Source of the DNA: a virus
IMG/VR virus record: IMGVR_UViG_3300025617_000001
Span: 1-64,000 of that record
DNA length: 64,000 bases
Direction: 5' to 3' (one strand)
The first letter of the stretch is position 1. Each line of letters starts with the position of its first letter. This document shows positions 39,044 to 49,156 of this stretch, piece after piece. The notes beneath the pieces are model-generated. The model worked only from the letters and a program-made list of their open reading frames with translations, ran no database searches and was not told where the DNA came from. A program made the position numbers and the translations under genes.

Positions 39044-40360
39044 TTAAAATTTAAGACCTGCTTGTTGAGCCTTGTTTCTTGTAGTTAAATCTTGTAAGCC
39101 AAATTCTTTTTCAAAGTCTGCTTTTGATATTTCTTGATATTCAGCAGGTTCTTCTCCTTTTTTAGCTTTTTTTCTGTATAAGATTTGCCCATCAGGAGAA
39201 ACTGTCATTTCATAATTTTCTTTTTGAAAATCATTAGTTCCTTTAAATCTTATTTCAAACACTTCACCAGGAGGTGTTGTAACTATCTGTGTAGCAGCAT
39301 TAACTCTATCTTGAAGATCCATGCCTGTTCTTTCTTCTGCAGGATCAACTACACTAGTAGATCTTTGCATTGGAGCTTTATTACCTTGCTTTTCAGCATA
39401 ACCAATTATCTGCTGTGATATAGCTTGTTTAATTTCTAGCTCTTGTTCTTCAGAACCTGTATACTCTTGATCTAAAATATCTTCGGCTACGTCTTTACCG
39501 ATTTTTTGATAAATAGCATTTACTTGTGCACTTTCAGCAAAAGCGCTAGCCGCGGCTTCTTCGTCAAGAACTTGATAACCGTTTCTAACACCAGTCTTGT
39601 ACATGTCACCCATTTGTTGATCAAAAACTTTAGCAGTTTTAGAGAATAGGTCAACCATTGAGTCGTTGTTAAAATCAATTTTAGTTTTTAAGTCAAAGTA
39701 ATTGTCTGGATTAGCGATCATTTCAGATACAGGAACACGCTGTGTAGTGTAAGCTTCTTCTGGAATACCATTAATTTCTTGAACAGTTTTACCGTCAAGT
39801 TTAGACATATCTAAACCTTGATATTCTAAAAACCATTGCTTTGTTTCAGGGTCCCAGATTTCTTTAGCGTTTCCTGATTCTAAAGACTTTTGAAGTAAAA
39901 AGTTTTTTAAACTATTATTATCTTTTAACATAGAAGGTTTTACTCCATCTAAGTCTATTTTATCTTTTACTTGATGTAATGCAATTATATCTTTTACAGC
40001 AGCATCTAAAACTGTTTTTTGTTTTAAATATTCTTCTCTTGTATAAACTCCTTTTCTGAAATCAAGATCTAACTGTCCATGCTGCTCTGATATGTCAATA
40101 ACACTTTGAGTGTTTTGCATTTTAGTTTCCTTATCAAATCTATTATAAGCATCTACAATAGCTTTGTCAAGTATTTCTTTTTCTTTTTCTTTTTCAGCTT
40201 TGTTTTGTTTTATACTCTGGCCAATTGTTTGACCAGCAACGGCTAAACCTTGCCCTATAGCAGCTCCAATAGCTTCTTGACCACCTCTATATCTGATAGG
40301 TGTTGGGTTAGCGTATTCGCCGTAGTTGTATGTTCCCGGTGTTACTTTTGGTAGTGCCAT
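39044..40360 (-). CDS. Internal virion protein
   Basis: The protein has 438 aa, starting MALPKVTPGTYNYGEYANPT. A short hydrophobic Gly-rich segment (about 28-48, AIGAAIGQGLAVAGQTIGQS) is followed by a long charged helical region with coiled coils. It lies between the 204-aa and 2112-aa internal proteins, matching the three-protein ejection set of podoviruses (gp14, gp15, gp16 analogues). No enzymatic motif was recognised. Confidence 0.65.
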   Translation of the reverse strand: MALPKVTPGTYNYGEYANPTPIRYRGGQEAIGAAIGQGLAVAGQTIGQSIKQNKAEKEKEKEILDKAIVDAYNRFDKETKMQNTQSVIDISEQHGQLDLDFRKGVYTREEYLKQKTVLDAAVKDIIALHQVKDKIDLDGVKPSMLKDNNSLKNFLLQKSLESGNAKEIWDPETKQWFLEYQGLDMSKLDGKTVQEINGIPEEAYTTQRVPVSEMIANPDNYFDLKTKIDFNNDSMVDLFSKTAKVFDQQMGDMYKTGVRNGYQVLDEEAAASAFAESAQVNAIYQKIGKDVAEDILDQEYTGSEEQELEIKQAISQQIIGYAEKQGNKAPMQRSTSVVDPAEERTGMDLQDRVNAATQIVTTPPGEVFEIRFKGTNDFQKENYEMTVSPDGQILYRKKAKKGEEPAEYQEISKADFEKEFGLQDLTTRNKAQQAGLKF

Positions 40361-40363
40361 AAT

Positions 40364-40978
40364 TTATCCTGCAAATAATTTTCCAAATCCACCAGCTCCT
40401 CCAGCAGCAGAACCAACAGCACTTAAAGCTCCACCAACAATGCTACCAATCATAGCTTTGTTAGCCGCTTTAATATCTTGTGCCCACTGCCCTGTTTGTT
40501 GTATCATGGCTGATTGTCTGGAAATATCAGCAACGTCTCTTTGTTCTTGTCCTTGGAAAGTAAATGTTTTACCAAGTATATCAGCTTCTTGCATACGTTG
40601 AGCTTCTTGCATACGCATCTGCATTGCTTGTTGCTCTCCTTGAGCTGCTAGTTGGGCATTTTTCGCCTCTTGTTGTTCAATGCTAGCAGAAACTCCTTGT
40701 TTAGCTCTAGACGCGGCTTGCGCTAAAGCTGTAGCACTGCCACCACCTGTAGCTCTTAAAGCGTCAAGCGTGCTAGCTAAACTAATATCTGTTTCTCTTG
40801 CTTGCATTTCAGCTGCTTTTGTTGCAACTTGCAAATTAGCAAAAGGATTAGATATCATAGCAGAAAGATCCTTTACTCCAGCGTAAGGATCTATAATAGC
40901 TTGTCTGCTGCCTAACATGGTATCGAGCTTTTGTTGCTCTCTATCCATTTGACGCATCATTTTTTTATACTTACTCAT
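40364..40978 (-). CDS. Internal virion/ejection protein with C-terminal membrane segment
   Basis: The protein has 204 aa. It has a helical, Gln/Ala-rich body with many Met residues (for example QAMQMRMQEAQRMQEAD) and a C-terminal Gly/Ala hydrophobic segment (AMIGSIVGGALSAVGSAAGG). Size and make-up match T7 gp14-like proteins that insert in the host outer membrane at ejection. It lies just after the tail nozzle gene. Confidence 0.65.
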   Translation of the reverse strand: MSKYKKMMRQMDREQQKLDTMLGSRQAIIDPYAGVKDLSAMISNPFANLQVATKAAEMQARETDISLASTLDALRATGGGSATALAQAASRAKQGVSASIEQQEAKNAQLAAQGEQQAMQMRMQEAQRMQEADILGKTFTFQGQEQRDVADISRQSAMIQQTGQWAQDIKAANKAMIGSIVGGALSAVGSAAGGAGGFGKLFAG

Positions 40979-40979
40979 A

Positions 40980-43900
40980 TTAGTAACTATTTATATTATA
41001 GTTAGTTGAAACTGAAAACAACTCAGCGTTAGCATCTGAGCTCGTTAACTTTAATTTTATAAAGTGACCTTTTACACCAGATATACTTCCTCCGAAAGAT
41101 ATTTCGTTATCAGTTTCTGTCGTGTTATTTATGATATTAGCGAAGTATTTACCGTCAAAGTTTCTAAAAATGTTTAGATACATGTCAGTATTAGTATCTT
41201 GCTTAGTATTATCATAAGCTATGATGTTGTTTGCTGTGTCGGTATCTGTCGCTATACTATTTATATTCCACGTTTCTGTTCCTTCATAATTAAATGACAA
41301 GAAATTTTTGCTTGCAGAAGGGTTTTGGTTCATTACTAGATCTATGCTAGCATCAAAAGACTCGCCGTAAAATTGAGTTCCGTTGTAGTGCTCATACAAC
41401 AAGCCATTTTTAAAAGTATAAAACTTACCATCTAAGCTTCCACCAGACTCAGGCGCGTAATCGTAAAAACTTACAAAACCTTTAGCGCTCTCGTCATAAC
41501 TTAATGTGTCAGTGTTATAAGAAAAAACGTATTGACGCTTAGCCATGTCCCAGGCACCTAGTATAGTTGTAGCAGTTTGTAAGTTTTGCACTAAATACGT
41601 TCTCATGCCGTAATTAGATATTTCTGTAAAACCATCACGAGAAAGCCTTAAAACAGCTCCTTTTGGCTGATCTACAAAGTATTTTCTACCAGCATAGTAA
41701 GCGAAGCTTTCAGGGTTTGTACCAATACCATAGTTACCTAAGTAAGCCATAGGATCACCAAATACTTTATTTGATGTTATAACCTGAGGTATGCCTTCTG
41801 CTGTATATATAATATCTCTATCAATAGGTATGCTACTTACTTTTTCTTCTTGAAAAACTACAAGGTCTCTCTCTTCTGCAAAAAGCTTTTGTATACTACC
41901 ATACTGTATATCAAGAGACTTAGTTATGTTTTCACCTAATGGAAACTGATTAGTTTCGTTAAAACCAGTTCTTGGGTTGTATATACCAGAGTATATTAAC
42001 GTATTTTCTCTAACAGTTGTTCCGTAATCATTGTTTGTAACGTGAGCAACAACACCGAAGTCTACAGAGTCAGCGTTGAAGTCACCTCTAATTCTAGACT
42101 CTTCAACATGCCATATATCCTCTGAACTTGGAGGCGTGTCTCCTTTTACAATAAATGTATTATAGTAATCAATTTCTATTTCAGTTACTAAATCAAGATC
42201 AGAAACTAAACCGCTTGTAGGTGTCTCATAATATATATCTAGCGCAGACTCAAAAGGCTTTGTTTCAAGTACTGCTAAGTCGTGTACTTTACCAGTTATA
42301 ATTAAATTATCACCAGTTAAATTAAAACCAATATCATCAGCTACAGAAGCTACAAGATAATTGTTATTTGCCTTGTAAAAACCTCTATTGTTTTCTGAGT
42401 CAGATGTAGATATAAACGTATCAGTAATGTCACTGTAGCTATTAAGCGTACCAATACCTTGTACTTTTACTAAGCCGCCACCAGATATAGTCTGATAAAC
42501 ATCTCCGCCATCTGTTCCAGGGTAAAGAGGCGTGGTGCCGTCTCCTGTGTAAGTGTATATATTAAACTCTTCAGAAGCACCAGCTGTGGCGCTACCGCCT
42601 GCAAAAGTGCCTTCTGGATATGTCAAAGATTTTATTGTATGGCCAGCTGTTCCAGCGCTACCATTGAATCTTAGCTTTTTAAATATAGTTATTTTTCTGC
42701 CTGTAGGTTGAGCGTAAATGCCAGTAAACGTTATACTTGTAACGTTAGAGCCACCGGTTTTAGTATAGTGAGTATTAACAGCACATAATAAGCCGTCAAC
42801 GTAAACCTTAACGTCTTCAACAGTAGGTGTTAGTCCACCAACAGCGTCACCTGCAGGCACGTTTATCGTCTGGCTTCCAGATATTTCATCAACAACATAA
42901 TCACCATCATCTGCAGCCCAATAAGACCAGTTTACACTATTTCCAGAAGGTATAACTATAGTGTAGCTAGTTCTATTTAAATCAGTACCGTTTTTATTTT
43001 CAACATGTGCTGTGTAGAATCTACCATTTATAACTTTAGGATATATATACGTATTAGAACTAGAGATCTCACTCTCAAAGCTAATAGCCTCTGAGTTTCT
43101 AGGCACTTTATTTACGTTGTCACCAAAAGTTGTAAAATACGTTATACCATTAAAAAATGATAAGCCAGGTATATATACATTGTAATACTCTTGCTGCGTT
43201 TGTTTTACAACAACTCTATAAGAGTGCCAATGATCACCTGTTGGTAGCTCTGAAAAAGTTAATTTTATAGAGTCGCCGTTCCATGAGCTTGCACTATCAG
43301 TTTTAGCAGGAATATTTATAGTAGGATTGTCACCAAGTATAACAGGTGATTTTCTACCGTACTTATCAGAAAGAACAATACCTACTTCGTAGTTTCTTCT
43401 TTGTTTTATAGAGTGATGAGGATAAGCTGTATTAGCACTTGTAGATTTAGCACTATATGTTAACGTGTAGTTTAAGCTAGGCAGCTCATAGTTTTCTTCA
43501 AAGTTACCATAAACTATTCTATTACCAACAACTTCTTGAGCAGCTGCTTTTATAGGCGCGTTATCTGACACTCTTAGAAGCTCTTTTTCGTTAAGTGTTG
43601 ATGTTGGTATCTCTGATTTGTATATGTGCTGCTTAGAAGTGTCTGAATTAGATACGCTAAGTTTCTTTATAATTCTTACTGCAGAAGAGTTAGCATCTTT
43701 CATTAATATTTCTACAGACTCTATACCGTAATCGTCTACAGGGTTTGTAGGTAGATCTACATCAATAGTAACTTGTCTAGCGTCGTTTACAAAAGTTTCT
43801 AGTAAACCTTGCTCGTAAGCTTTTTGTACTTGAGAAGAAGTTAGTTGATTGTTTGCTAGTTTAAAAGCTATAGGTGAAAAAGGCGCTAACTGAGAATAAG

Positions 43901-44516
43901 TGCCGTCGTTGTATTTGTATCTATAAGAAAACCTGACAAACTTTTCCTCGATGTAGTTGTTTTCTATTGATGCATTTGCTAAAGATATAGACGGCGCTAA
44001 AAATGGAGAATACTTAACTACAGAAACCTTTGTTTCATCAGTTAAGTCATGATAATAAGTATTGTCTGCATTAAACTTTTTCAACTCTATACGCCTTGGA
44101 GGATTTTCATTGTCTGTCCAAAAAAGTATATCGTCTAATATGTTTATACCAGTTATAAGTCTTTGCTTGTCAAAGTTAAGATAAGATCCTTTAGCTATAG
44201 TACTTAGCGTAGTTGTGTCTGTTTTGTACTGATATATTTTATGATTAGTGTCGTCAGTTACAAAATAATATATAGCGTTATTTTTGTCGTCAAAAAAACT
44301 ACCAACAGTTTTAGGTGTTCCTGTAAAATAAGGATCAGCGCTAGTTAACGCTGTATTTCCTTTTACTTTTCTTACAGTACCTATATCACCTCCACCGTCA
44401 ATGTCTGTTGTGACTTGAATATTCTGTGCATCTCGATATTCGCCTTCTGGCACCAATCGGTCATCAAGGCTTTTATTCATCTTTCCGGCAAGGAAAGTGT
44501 GCTTAATTTCCGGCAT
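40980..44516 (-). CDS. Tail nozzle/tubular protein B-like structural protein
   Basis: The protein has 1178 aa. The N-terminus MPEIKHTFLAGKMNKSLDDR, then LVPEGEYRDAQNIQV is characteristic of a large podovirus tail protein thought to equal T7 gp12 (nozzle). The body is beta-rich with propeller-like repeats. Near residue 585 it includes a VKVYVDGLLCAVNTHY...SITFTG module resembling that in other tail proteins here. It is placed between the connector-like and internal virion genes, as in podoviruses. The T7 equivalence is by position and size, not proven. Confidence 0.7.
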   Translation of the reverse strand: MPEIKHTFLAGKMNKSLDDRLVPEGEYRDAQNIQVTTDIDGGGDIGTVRKVKGNTALTSADPYFTGTPKTVGSFFDDKNNAIYYFVTDDTNHKIYQYKTDTTTLSTIAKGSYLNFDKQRLITGINILDDILFWTDNENPPRRIELKKFNADNTYYHDLTDETKVSVVKYSPFLAPSISLANASIENNYIEEKFVRFSYRYKYNDGTYSQLAPFSPIAFKLANNQLTSSQVQKAYEQGLLETFVNDARQVTIDVDLPTNPVDDYGIESVEILMKDANSSAVRIIKKLSVSNSDTSKQHIYKSEIPTSTLNEKELLRVSDNAPIKAAAQEVVGNRIVYGNFEENYELPSLNYTLTYSAKSTSANTAYPHHSIKQRRNYEVGIVLSDKYGRKSPVILGDNPTINIPAKTDSASSWNGDSIKLTFSELPTGDHWHSYRVVVKQTQQEYYNVYIPGLSFFNGITYFTTFGDNVNKVPRNSEAISFESEISSSNTYIYPKVINGRFYTAHVENKNGTDLNRTSYTIVIPSGNSVNWSYWAADDGDYVVDEISGSQTINVPAGDAVGGLTPTVEDVKVYVDGLLCAVNTHYTKTGGSNVTSITFTGIYAQPTGRKITIFKKLRFNGSAGTAGHTIKSLTYPEGTFAGGSATAGASEEFNIYTYTGDGTTPLYPGTDGGDVYQTISGGGLVKVQGIGTLNSYSDITDTFISTSDSENNRGFYKANNNYLVASVADDIGFNLTGDNLIITGKVHDLAVLETKPFESALDIYYETPTSGLVSDLDLVTEIEIDYYNTFIVKGDTPPSSEDIWHVEESRIRGDFNADSVDFGVVAHVTNNDYGTTVRENTLIYSGIYNPRTGFNETNQFPLGENITKSLDIQYGSIQKLFAEERDLVVFQEEKVSSIPIDRDIIYTAEGIPQVITSNKVFGDPMAYLGNYGIGTNPESFAYYAGRKYFVDQPKGAVLRLSRDGFTEISNYGMRTYLVQNLQTATTILGAWDMAKRQYVFSYNTDTLSYDESAKGFVSFYDYAPESGGSLDGKFYTFKNGLLYEHYNGTQFYGESFDASIDLVMNQNPSASKNFLSFNYEGTETWNINSIATDTDTANNIIAYDNTKQDTNTDMYLNIFRNFDGKYFANIINNTTETDNEISFGGSISGVKGHFIKLKLTSSDANAELFSVSTNYNINSY

Positions 44517-44520
44517 TTAA

Positions 44521-45618
44521 CTAGTGTTTAATTTGTTTCGATTTACCACGCATAACTTGAGTAAGCTCTGGCAGTTTTAAATCGTATAGTCTTAGCTTAG
44601 CGTTACGCATAGCAGCTCTTCTGTCTCTTTTAAAACGAGCTACAATATATTCTGGTACTTGAGCCATAGTAGAAAGTATTGCATGAGCTACAGATTTATA
44701 AATAGCTTCTTCTGCAAACTTGTGTACTTTCATCTCGTCATCAGTACCAAGACCGTCAGATAAGTATTTTATAGTTATAAGCGCGTTAGCTAAGTTGCTA
44801 GTGAAGTTAATAGTGCCTTTGTTTTCATCTATAATAAAAAAACCATTTTGGTTCATTAGCTCAGCGTCTCCACCATATCTAGCGCCTGAATTAACAAGTT
44901 TGTCCGCGTTATACTCTACATTGTAATAATAATCTTCATTGCTGTAAGATCCAGAAAACTCTCCATAATCTAGCGATTTAAATCTTTCATCTGTTAAAGC
45001 AGATGTTGTAGCTAAATTATCACTGTCATCATATTGGTAGTTAAATTCGTCATCTTGAAGTATAGCCTCTGATGGCTTTGATGATATACGACCTCTTGGA
45101 ATAACGTGCTCTATACCATATTCATCAACGTATGATATAGAAACATAATTTACATAGTCTTGAGGCATTGGTATAGACAAGCTAGGACCAACCTCTATTT
45201 CTTGTATTTTTTCTACGCGTGAAATATCGTACGAAAACTCTTGAATAGTTCTTTTAACATGAAACAACACATCTCTTCTTTTGGCTCTGTTAATAATTTT
45301 ACCATCACCAACATAAGACACCATAAAGTTAGTAACAATGTCAGCCATAGAAATATACCTGTAATCGCCGTATTTTTTATCTTTTAATGTTACTAGTATT
45401 TCAGCATCATCAGCGGGAGCTGTAGTGAAAGTAATCGTAGGGTTGCTATACACATACGAACTTTCCGACTGCAACACACCATCAATATAAACATAAAATT
45501 GCAGCGCTGAAGTAGGCTGCGGTGAAAGATTTATTGTGAAAGCTACTGTGCTAGCATCACCAATAAAGTTTTGGCTACCAGCATAGTAGTTAAATGCGTT
45601 GTCAGTTATAAGTCCCAT
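44521..45618 (-). CDS. Connector/tail-tube A-like protein with N-terminal beta-module
   Basis: The protein has 365 aa. Residues about 14-78 (QNFIGDASTVAFTINLSPQP, YVYIDGVLQ and ITFTTAPADDAEILVTL) are the same module as in the appendage protein at 208-1449. The remainder has AEEAIYKSVAHAILSTMAQV and VARFKRDRRAAMRNAKLRL, like helical head-tail adaptor proteins. It probably bridges portal and nozzle while its module docks appendages. It lies 4 bp upstream of the nozzle gene. Confidence 0.65.
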   Translation of the reverse strand: MGLITDNAFNYYAGSQNFIGDASTVAFTINLSPQPTSALQFYVYIDGVLQSESSYVYSNPTITFTTAPADDAEILVTLKDKKYGDYRYISMADIVTNFMVSYVGDGKIINRAKRRDVLFHVKRTIQEFSYDISRVEKIQEIEVGPSLSIPMPQDYVNYVSISYVDEYGIEHVIPRGRISSKPSEAILQDDEFNYQYDDSDNLATTSALTDERFKSLDYGEFSGSYSNEDYYYNVEYNADKLVNSGARYGGDAELMNQNGFFIIDENKGTINFTSNLANALITIKYLSDGLGTDDEMKVHKFAEEAIYKSVAHAILSTMAQVPEYIVARFKRDRRAAMRNAKLRLYDLKLPELTQVMRGKSKQIKH

Positions 45619-45621
45619 TTA

Positions 45622-46329
45622 TTAAGAGTTTTCTTGGTTGAAGTTTGCAGCTTCTTCTGTTTGAGCAATTTGTATTACGGTTGGGTCTTTAATTACCACA
45701 CCAGCTAGCGCTAGTATTTTAACAACTAAATCTGTTTCTTCAGAAGGATGTAACTCAAAATTAACAGAGCTACTAGAGTTGTATATGTATTGACCGTTAC
45801 CACCAACGGTAAATGCCCAACTAGGATCAGCTGGTTTTTTGATATAATCAAGCGTTACTGATGTTGTTGTGGTAGGAAAAACTTTAATGTTGCTACCTTC
45901 TAAATAATAAGCTGGAAAATCAGAAGTTGGTGCTGTTAATTTAGAAGCGTTCATATATGTAAGCTCTGATTTTTTAACTTGCTCTACCTCCGTAGCTCTA
46001 TTATCAGTAGTTAACTGGATTATCTTGTAAATAGTATCACTTAAATTTGACGTATCGTAAACGCCATTTGTTAAAGAAATACTAGCTTCTTTTGATAACA
46101 CATCGATTTTTTCTTCAATACGATCAGCAATATCACCATACTCACTATTAACACCTTGGATGTTTCTACGAGTTAGGTGACGATTATAATCATAAAAAGA
46201 CTTGTCCAACAGACCTAGTTGTGCCTGCTTTCCAAGTCTATTAAATTGATCAGGGGTTAGATATCCCCTCTGCTCTTTGTTTAGAACAGAGAGGATCACC
46301 CTGTAAACACTGTTTACGTTTATAGCCAT
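45622..46329 (-). CDS. Structural (neck-like) protein
   Basis: The protein has 235 aa, starting MAINVNSVYRVILSVLNKEQ. The sequence RGYLTPDQFNRLGKQAQLGL and a later IKVFPTTTTSVTLDYIKKPA recur in marine podovirus structural proteins near the connector. The fold appears alpha/beta. It is likely a head-tail joining component; the exact role is unknown. Confidence 0.65.
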   Translation of the reverse strand: MAINVNSVYRVILSVLNKEQRGYLTPDQFNRLGKQAQLGLLDKSFYDYNRHLTRRNIQGVNSEYGDIADRIEEKIDVLSKEASISLTNGVYDTSNLSDTIYKIIQLTTDNRATEVEQVKKSELTYMNASKLTAPTSDFPAYYLEGSNIKVFPTTTTSVTLDYIKKPADPSWAFTVGGNGQYIYNSSSSVNFELHPSEETDLVVKILALAGVVIKDPTVIQIAQTEEAANFNQENS

Positions 46330-46340
46330 AGCTAATTATT

Positions 46341-46886
46341 TTATTTGTTTCTAAGCTTGTTTAATCGCTTAGCTCCAGATGAAAGTTGAGATCTTGAAAC
46401 GCTAGCGTCTAGTCCTTTAGACTCTCTTTTAGCAATCCTGTCAGCTCTTCTTTTCTGACGTTTTTCAACTCTTGCAATTTTATTGTCTGTTCGCTGTTGT
46501 TTAGCTACTGATCTACCAACTTTTTTAGCTAGTTTTTTACCATCAACAGATGGAGAATTAAAATTACCAGCCATAGCAGCTAAATTAGCTTGATCACTAG
46601 ATCTAAAAGGAGTTGGTGATGCAATTTGTTTAGAACCAATACCTTTAAGTGGTCTAGTATCAACCTTAAGATCTTTAACAGCTGGTCGAGAAGGCTTTGC
46701 CGCTGCGGGTTTGTTAGCTTTACTAGTAGACATCATAGAGTCACTCGAGCTCATATACTCTCTTTTAGGTCCTTGTGTTGCAAGCCCTTTTGTTGGAGCA
46801 GCGCTGTATTGAAGCGGCGCTTGAGTAGCTCTTGCTTTTTTTAGTTTTTCTGCAGCAATTTCTGCTTTGGTTTGTCCTTTACTCAT
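46341..46886 (-). CDS. Basic low-complexity virion-associated protein
   Basis: The protein has 181 aa. It is rich in Ala, Ser, Lys and Arg, disordered in the first half and very basic in the last 60 residues (KIARVEKRQKRRADRIAKRE). It is probably DNA- or RNA-binding and packaged or used in assembly. It lies between the connector-like genes and the gene beside the capsid. No family is recognised. Confidence 0.55.
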   Translation of the reverse strand: MSKGQTKAEIAAEKLKKARATQAPLQYSAAPTKGLATQGPKREYMSSSDSMMSTSKANKPAAAKPSRPAVKDLKVDTRPLKGIGSKQIASPTPFRSSDQANLAAMAGNFNSPSVDGKKLAKKVGRSVAKQQRTDNKIARVEKRQKRRADRIAKRESKGLDASVSRSQLSSGAKRLNKLRNK

Positions 46887-46914
46887 CGTAAATAGTGTTT
46901 AGTTGTGTTTGTGT

Positions 46915-47667
46915 TTATTTTAATCGTTTCTCTATTGTTTGATAAACTTCTACACCTTCATCAGTTTTAAACCATGCAGCTAATGCTGAGTATGGATTTT
47001 CATCGAAAGGTACAGTCATTAATATTCTACCGTTTGACGACCACTTAAATGTTCTCTGGTCATCTGATAGCTTAATTAATCCTTGCTCTACCGCTTTAAC
47101 ACCAATGTTTCTAATAGCAACGTTCTCGTCGTTTGCTAACTCTAAGAATACTTTTGGGTTTCTACGCGCAAATACAAGTAAATCTCTTTTAAGCTCTTTA
47201 GACGTCATCTCTGACACCTTAGAACCAATCTCTACACGCATAATAGCTTCAGCTCTATCAATATCAAGCTCTCTAGCTAGTACAAGTGCATCGACTTCTT
47301 GTTCAATATCCGCAAGATCGTCTTCAGCCTCTAATTCAGCATCGTACTCCTCGTAGATTTTATTTAGATCTGGATGATATAGTGAAAGGATTTTTTGTAG
47401 TACTTGTTTTTCTCTTGGTACCATTAAAATACCATTTTCAAATACGATGTGAGATAATCTAGCGTCACCGTTAAACTCATCGACAAATGGAGTTTTTTGA
47501 TTTACAGTAAACTTAATTTCTCTTTCATATCCCTTGTCTTCATCAAACCAGTATATGTTTCTTGATTTTAAAGTATAAGTTATTGGTGTTTTACCACTTT
47601 TAAGCATATACAGTCTGTCTTTGATAGCCCAACCGTCTTGGGTCTTTGTAATTTGTTTTTTTGCCAT
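46915..47667 (-). CDS. Conserved structural-region protein
   Basis: The protein has 250 aa, starting MAKKQITKTQDGWAIKDRLY. It has a beta-rich N-terminal half (IKFTVNQKTPFVDEF, then HIVFENGILMVPREKQVLQK) and a helical acidic middle. Similar proteins occur beside the capsid gene in marine phages; the role is unknown. It lies 78 bp downstream of the capsid stop, after the hairpin terminator. Confidence 0.6.
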   Translation of the reverse strand: MAKKQITKTQDGWAIKDRLYMLKSGKTPITYTLKSRNIYWFDEDKGYEREIKFTVNQKTPFVDEFNGDARLSHIVFENGILMVPREKQVLQKILSLYHPDLNKIYEEYDAELEAEDDLADIEQEVDALVLARELDIDRAEAIMRVEIGSKVSEMTSKELKRDLLVFARRNPKVFLELANDENVAIRNIGVKAVEQGLIKLSDDQRTFKWSSNGRILMTVPFDENPYSALAAWFKTDEGVEVYQTIEKRLK

Positions 47668-47706
47668 AATAAAATAATATATAAGAGTAGAAAAAGTAAG
47701 AATTTA

Positions 47707-47727
47707 CCCCCGTCGATAAGACGAGGG
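47707..47727 (-). terminator. Hairpin after the capsid gene
   Basis: Read on the minus strand: CCCTCGTC, loop TTATC, GACGGGGG, an 8-bp stem with one T-G pair, then a T-rich stretch. It lies 19 bp after the capsid stop. It may partially terminate so that capsid is over-expressed relative to downstream genes. Confidence 0.65.
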
Positions 47728-47745
47728 CAAAACTTACATTAGTTA

Positions 47746-49137
47746 TTAGTTAAATAATACAAAGTTGTTAGCTCCTTGTACTACTAAACATCTTTCAGTT
47801 AGATAGTGTACTTCCATCTTGTCATCTCCTGAAGTAGCAGCGCCACCAACAGAACCAGTAATCCAAGACTTCATACGACGATCATCAGCTTCAGAAGCAC
47901 GGTAACGTACGTGTAGGAAAGGACGTTTGATGTTCTTACCTAGAAGTTGATCGTAAACTGAAGAAGTACCAGCAGGTACTAATACACCTTCAACACCACC
48001 GATAAGACCACGAGTAGTAGCATCGTTTAAGTATTTCCAGTCAGTTTTGTAGAAATCATAAGATCCACGACGGAAACCTGAGAATCCTAAGTTAAGTGCC
48101 ATATCCTCAGAGTTGTTGAATACTCCGTAAGAAGTACCACCAGCACCGTAAGAATTTTGAGCAGCTAACATATCGTCGATAGATAGAGCGATATCACGGT
48201 TAACGAAAAGCATGTTCTCTTCGATAGCACCTTCTTTGTCAAGTTTCTTAAGTAGAGTGTCAAAGTCTTGTAAAGACTCAGTAGCAGTTCCACCTACAAA
48301 ACCATCAAATTGGTGACCACGTGATTCAATAGCAGAGAAAAGACCTTCAGTACCGTCTACATCAACAACACCGCTAGCTCCTTTTTTCTCAGCTTCAACA
48401 AGTGACATTTCAGCGTAATCTTCGAAACGAGTACGAGTATCACCTTCAGCTTTGATGTACCATAGGTAACCAGTTTGACCTGATTCACCAGTTACTTCAA
48501 TCCAACCAATTTGAGAAGCGTCAGATCCAGAAATTTCATAATGATCTTTAAGGATAATTGGCTTGTTAGTTAGAGAGATGAAATCTGGCTCAACAGCGTC
48601 AGACATTGCAGCAGTTCCTTTTTTGAATTCAGAACCGTAAACAAATAACTGAACATCTTCAGCAGAAGAAATTCCAAGACCGTCAGCAGCGTAGCAAGAT
48701 ACAGTAATTGTAGTTGCACCAACAGCAGTAACTAAAGCCTTAAAGATACCTGTAGAAGCAGAAATAACTACAGTCTGATTAAGACGTACAGCGTGATTTG
48801 CTCCAACAGTGATAACGTTTACTTCAGATCCAGAAGTTCCTGAGTCTGCAGCAGCTTCAACACCGTCAAAAGAGATGTGAAGACGTCCTTGTTCTGACCA
48901 GATAACTTGGTCTGAAGTCATAGGCATTTCAGCACCTACCATTTGTAAGAATCCAGAAACAGAGCGGTTTCCATAACGCTCTACCTCAGCTTCGTATAGC
49001 TCTGGTAAGTATTGTTGAGCCCAACCAGCAGTTCCAGCTGCTGTGAAATCGATATAGTTAGTCGATAAAGTTTGTTTTACTGGGGCAGCATTTGATAGGA
49101 TTAAGCTGCTACCTGCAGTATAAGTTGCATTTGCCAT
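47746..49137 (-). CDS. Major capsid protein
   Basis: The protein has 463 aa. It follows the scaffold gene and is followed by a terminator hairpin. The sequence is rich in small residues and codons differ from its neighbours: many GCT/GCA/GGT-type preferred codons, consistent with high expression. Segments TDWKYLNDATTRGLIG, VRYRASEADDRRMKSW and WIKAEGDTRTRF-like beta/alpha patterns fit an HK97-fold shell protein of the marine podovirus type. An inserted Ig-like region (about 95-165) may decorate the capsid. No prohead protease gene was seen nearby. Confidence 0.8.
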   Translation of the reverse strand: MANATYTAGSSLILSNAAPVKQTLSTNYIDFTAAGTAGWAQQYLPELYEAEVERYGNRSVSGFLQMVGAEMPMTSDQVIWSEQGRLHISFDGVEAAADSGTSGSEVNVITVGANHAVRLNQTVVISASTGIFKALVTAVGATTITVSCYAADGLGISSAEDVQLFVYGSEFKKGTAAMSDAVEPDFISLTNKPIILKDHYEISGSDASQIGWIEVTGESGQTGYLWYIKAEGDTRTRFEDYAEMSLVEAEKKGASGVVDVDGTEGLFSAIESRGHQFDGFVGGTATESLQDFDTLLKKLDKEGAIEENMLFVNRDIALSIDDMLAAQNSYGAGGTSYGVFNNSEDMALNLGFSGFRRGSYDFYKTDWKYLNDATTRGLIGGVEGVLVPAGTSSVYDQLLGKNIKRPFLHVRYRASEADDRRMKSWITGSVGGAATSGDDKMEVHYLTERCLVVQGANNFVLFN

Positions 49138-49156
49138 TTTTTAATTTTTTAGCTTT

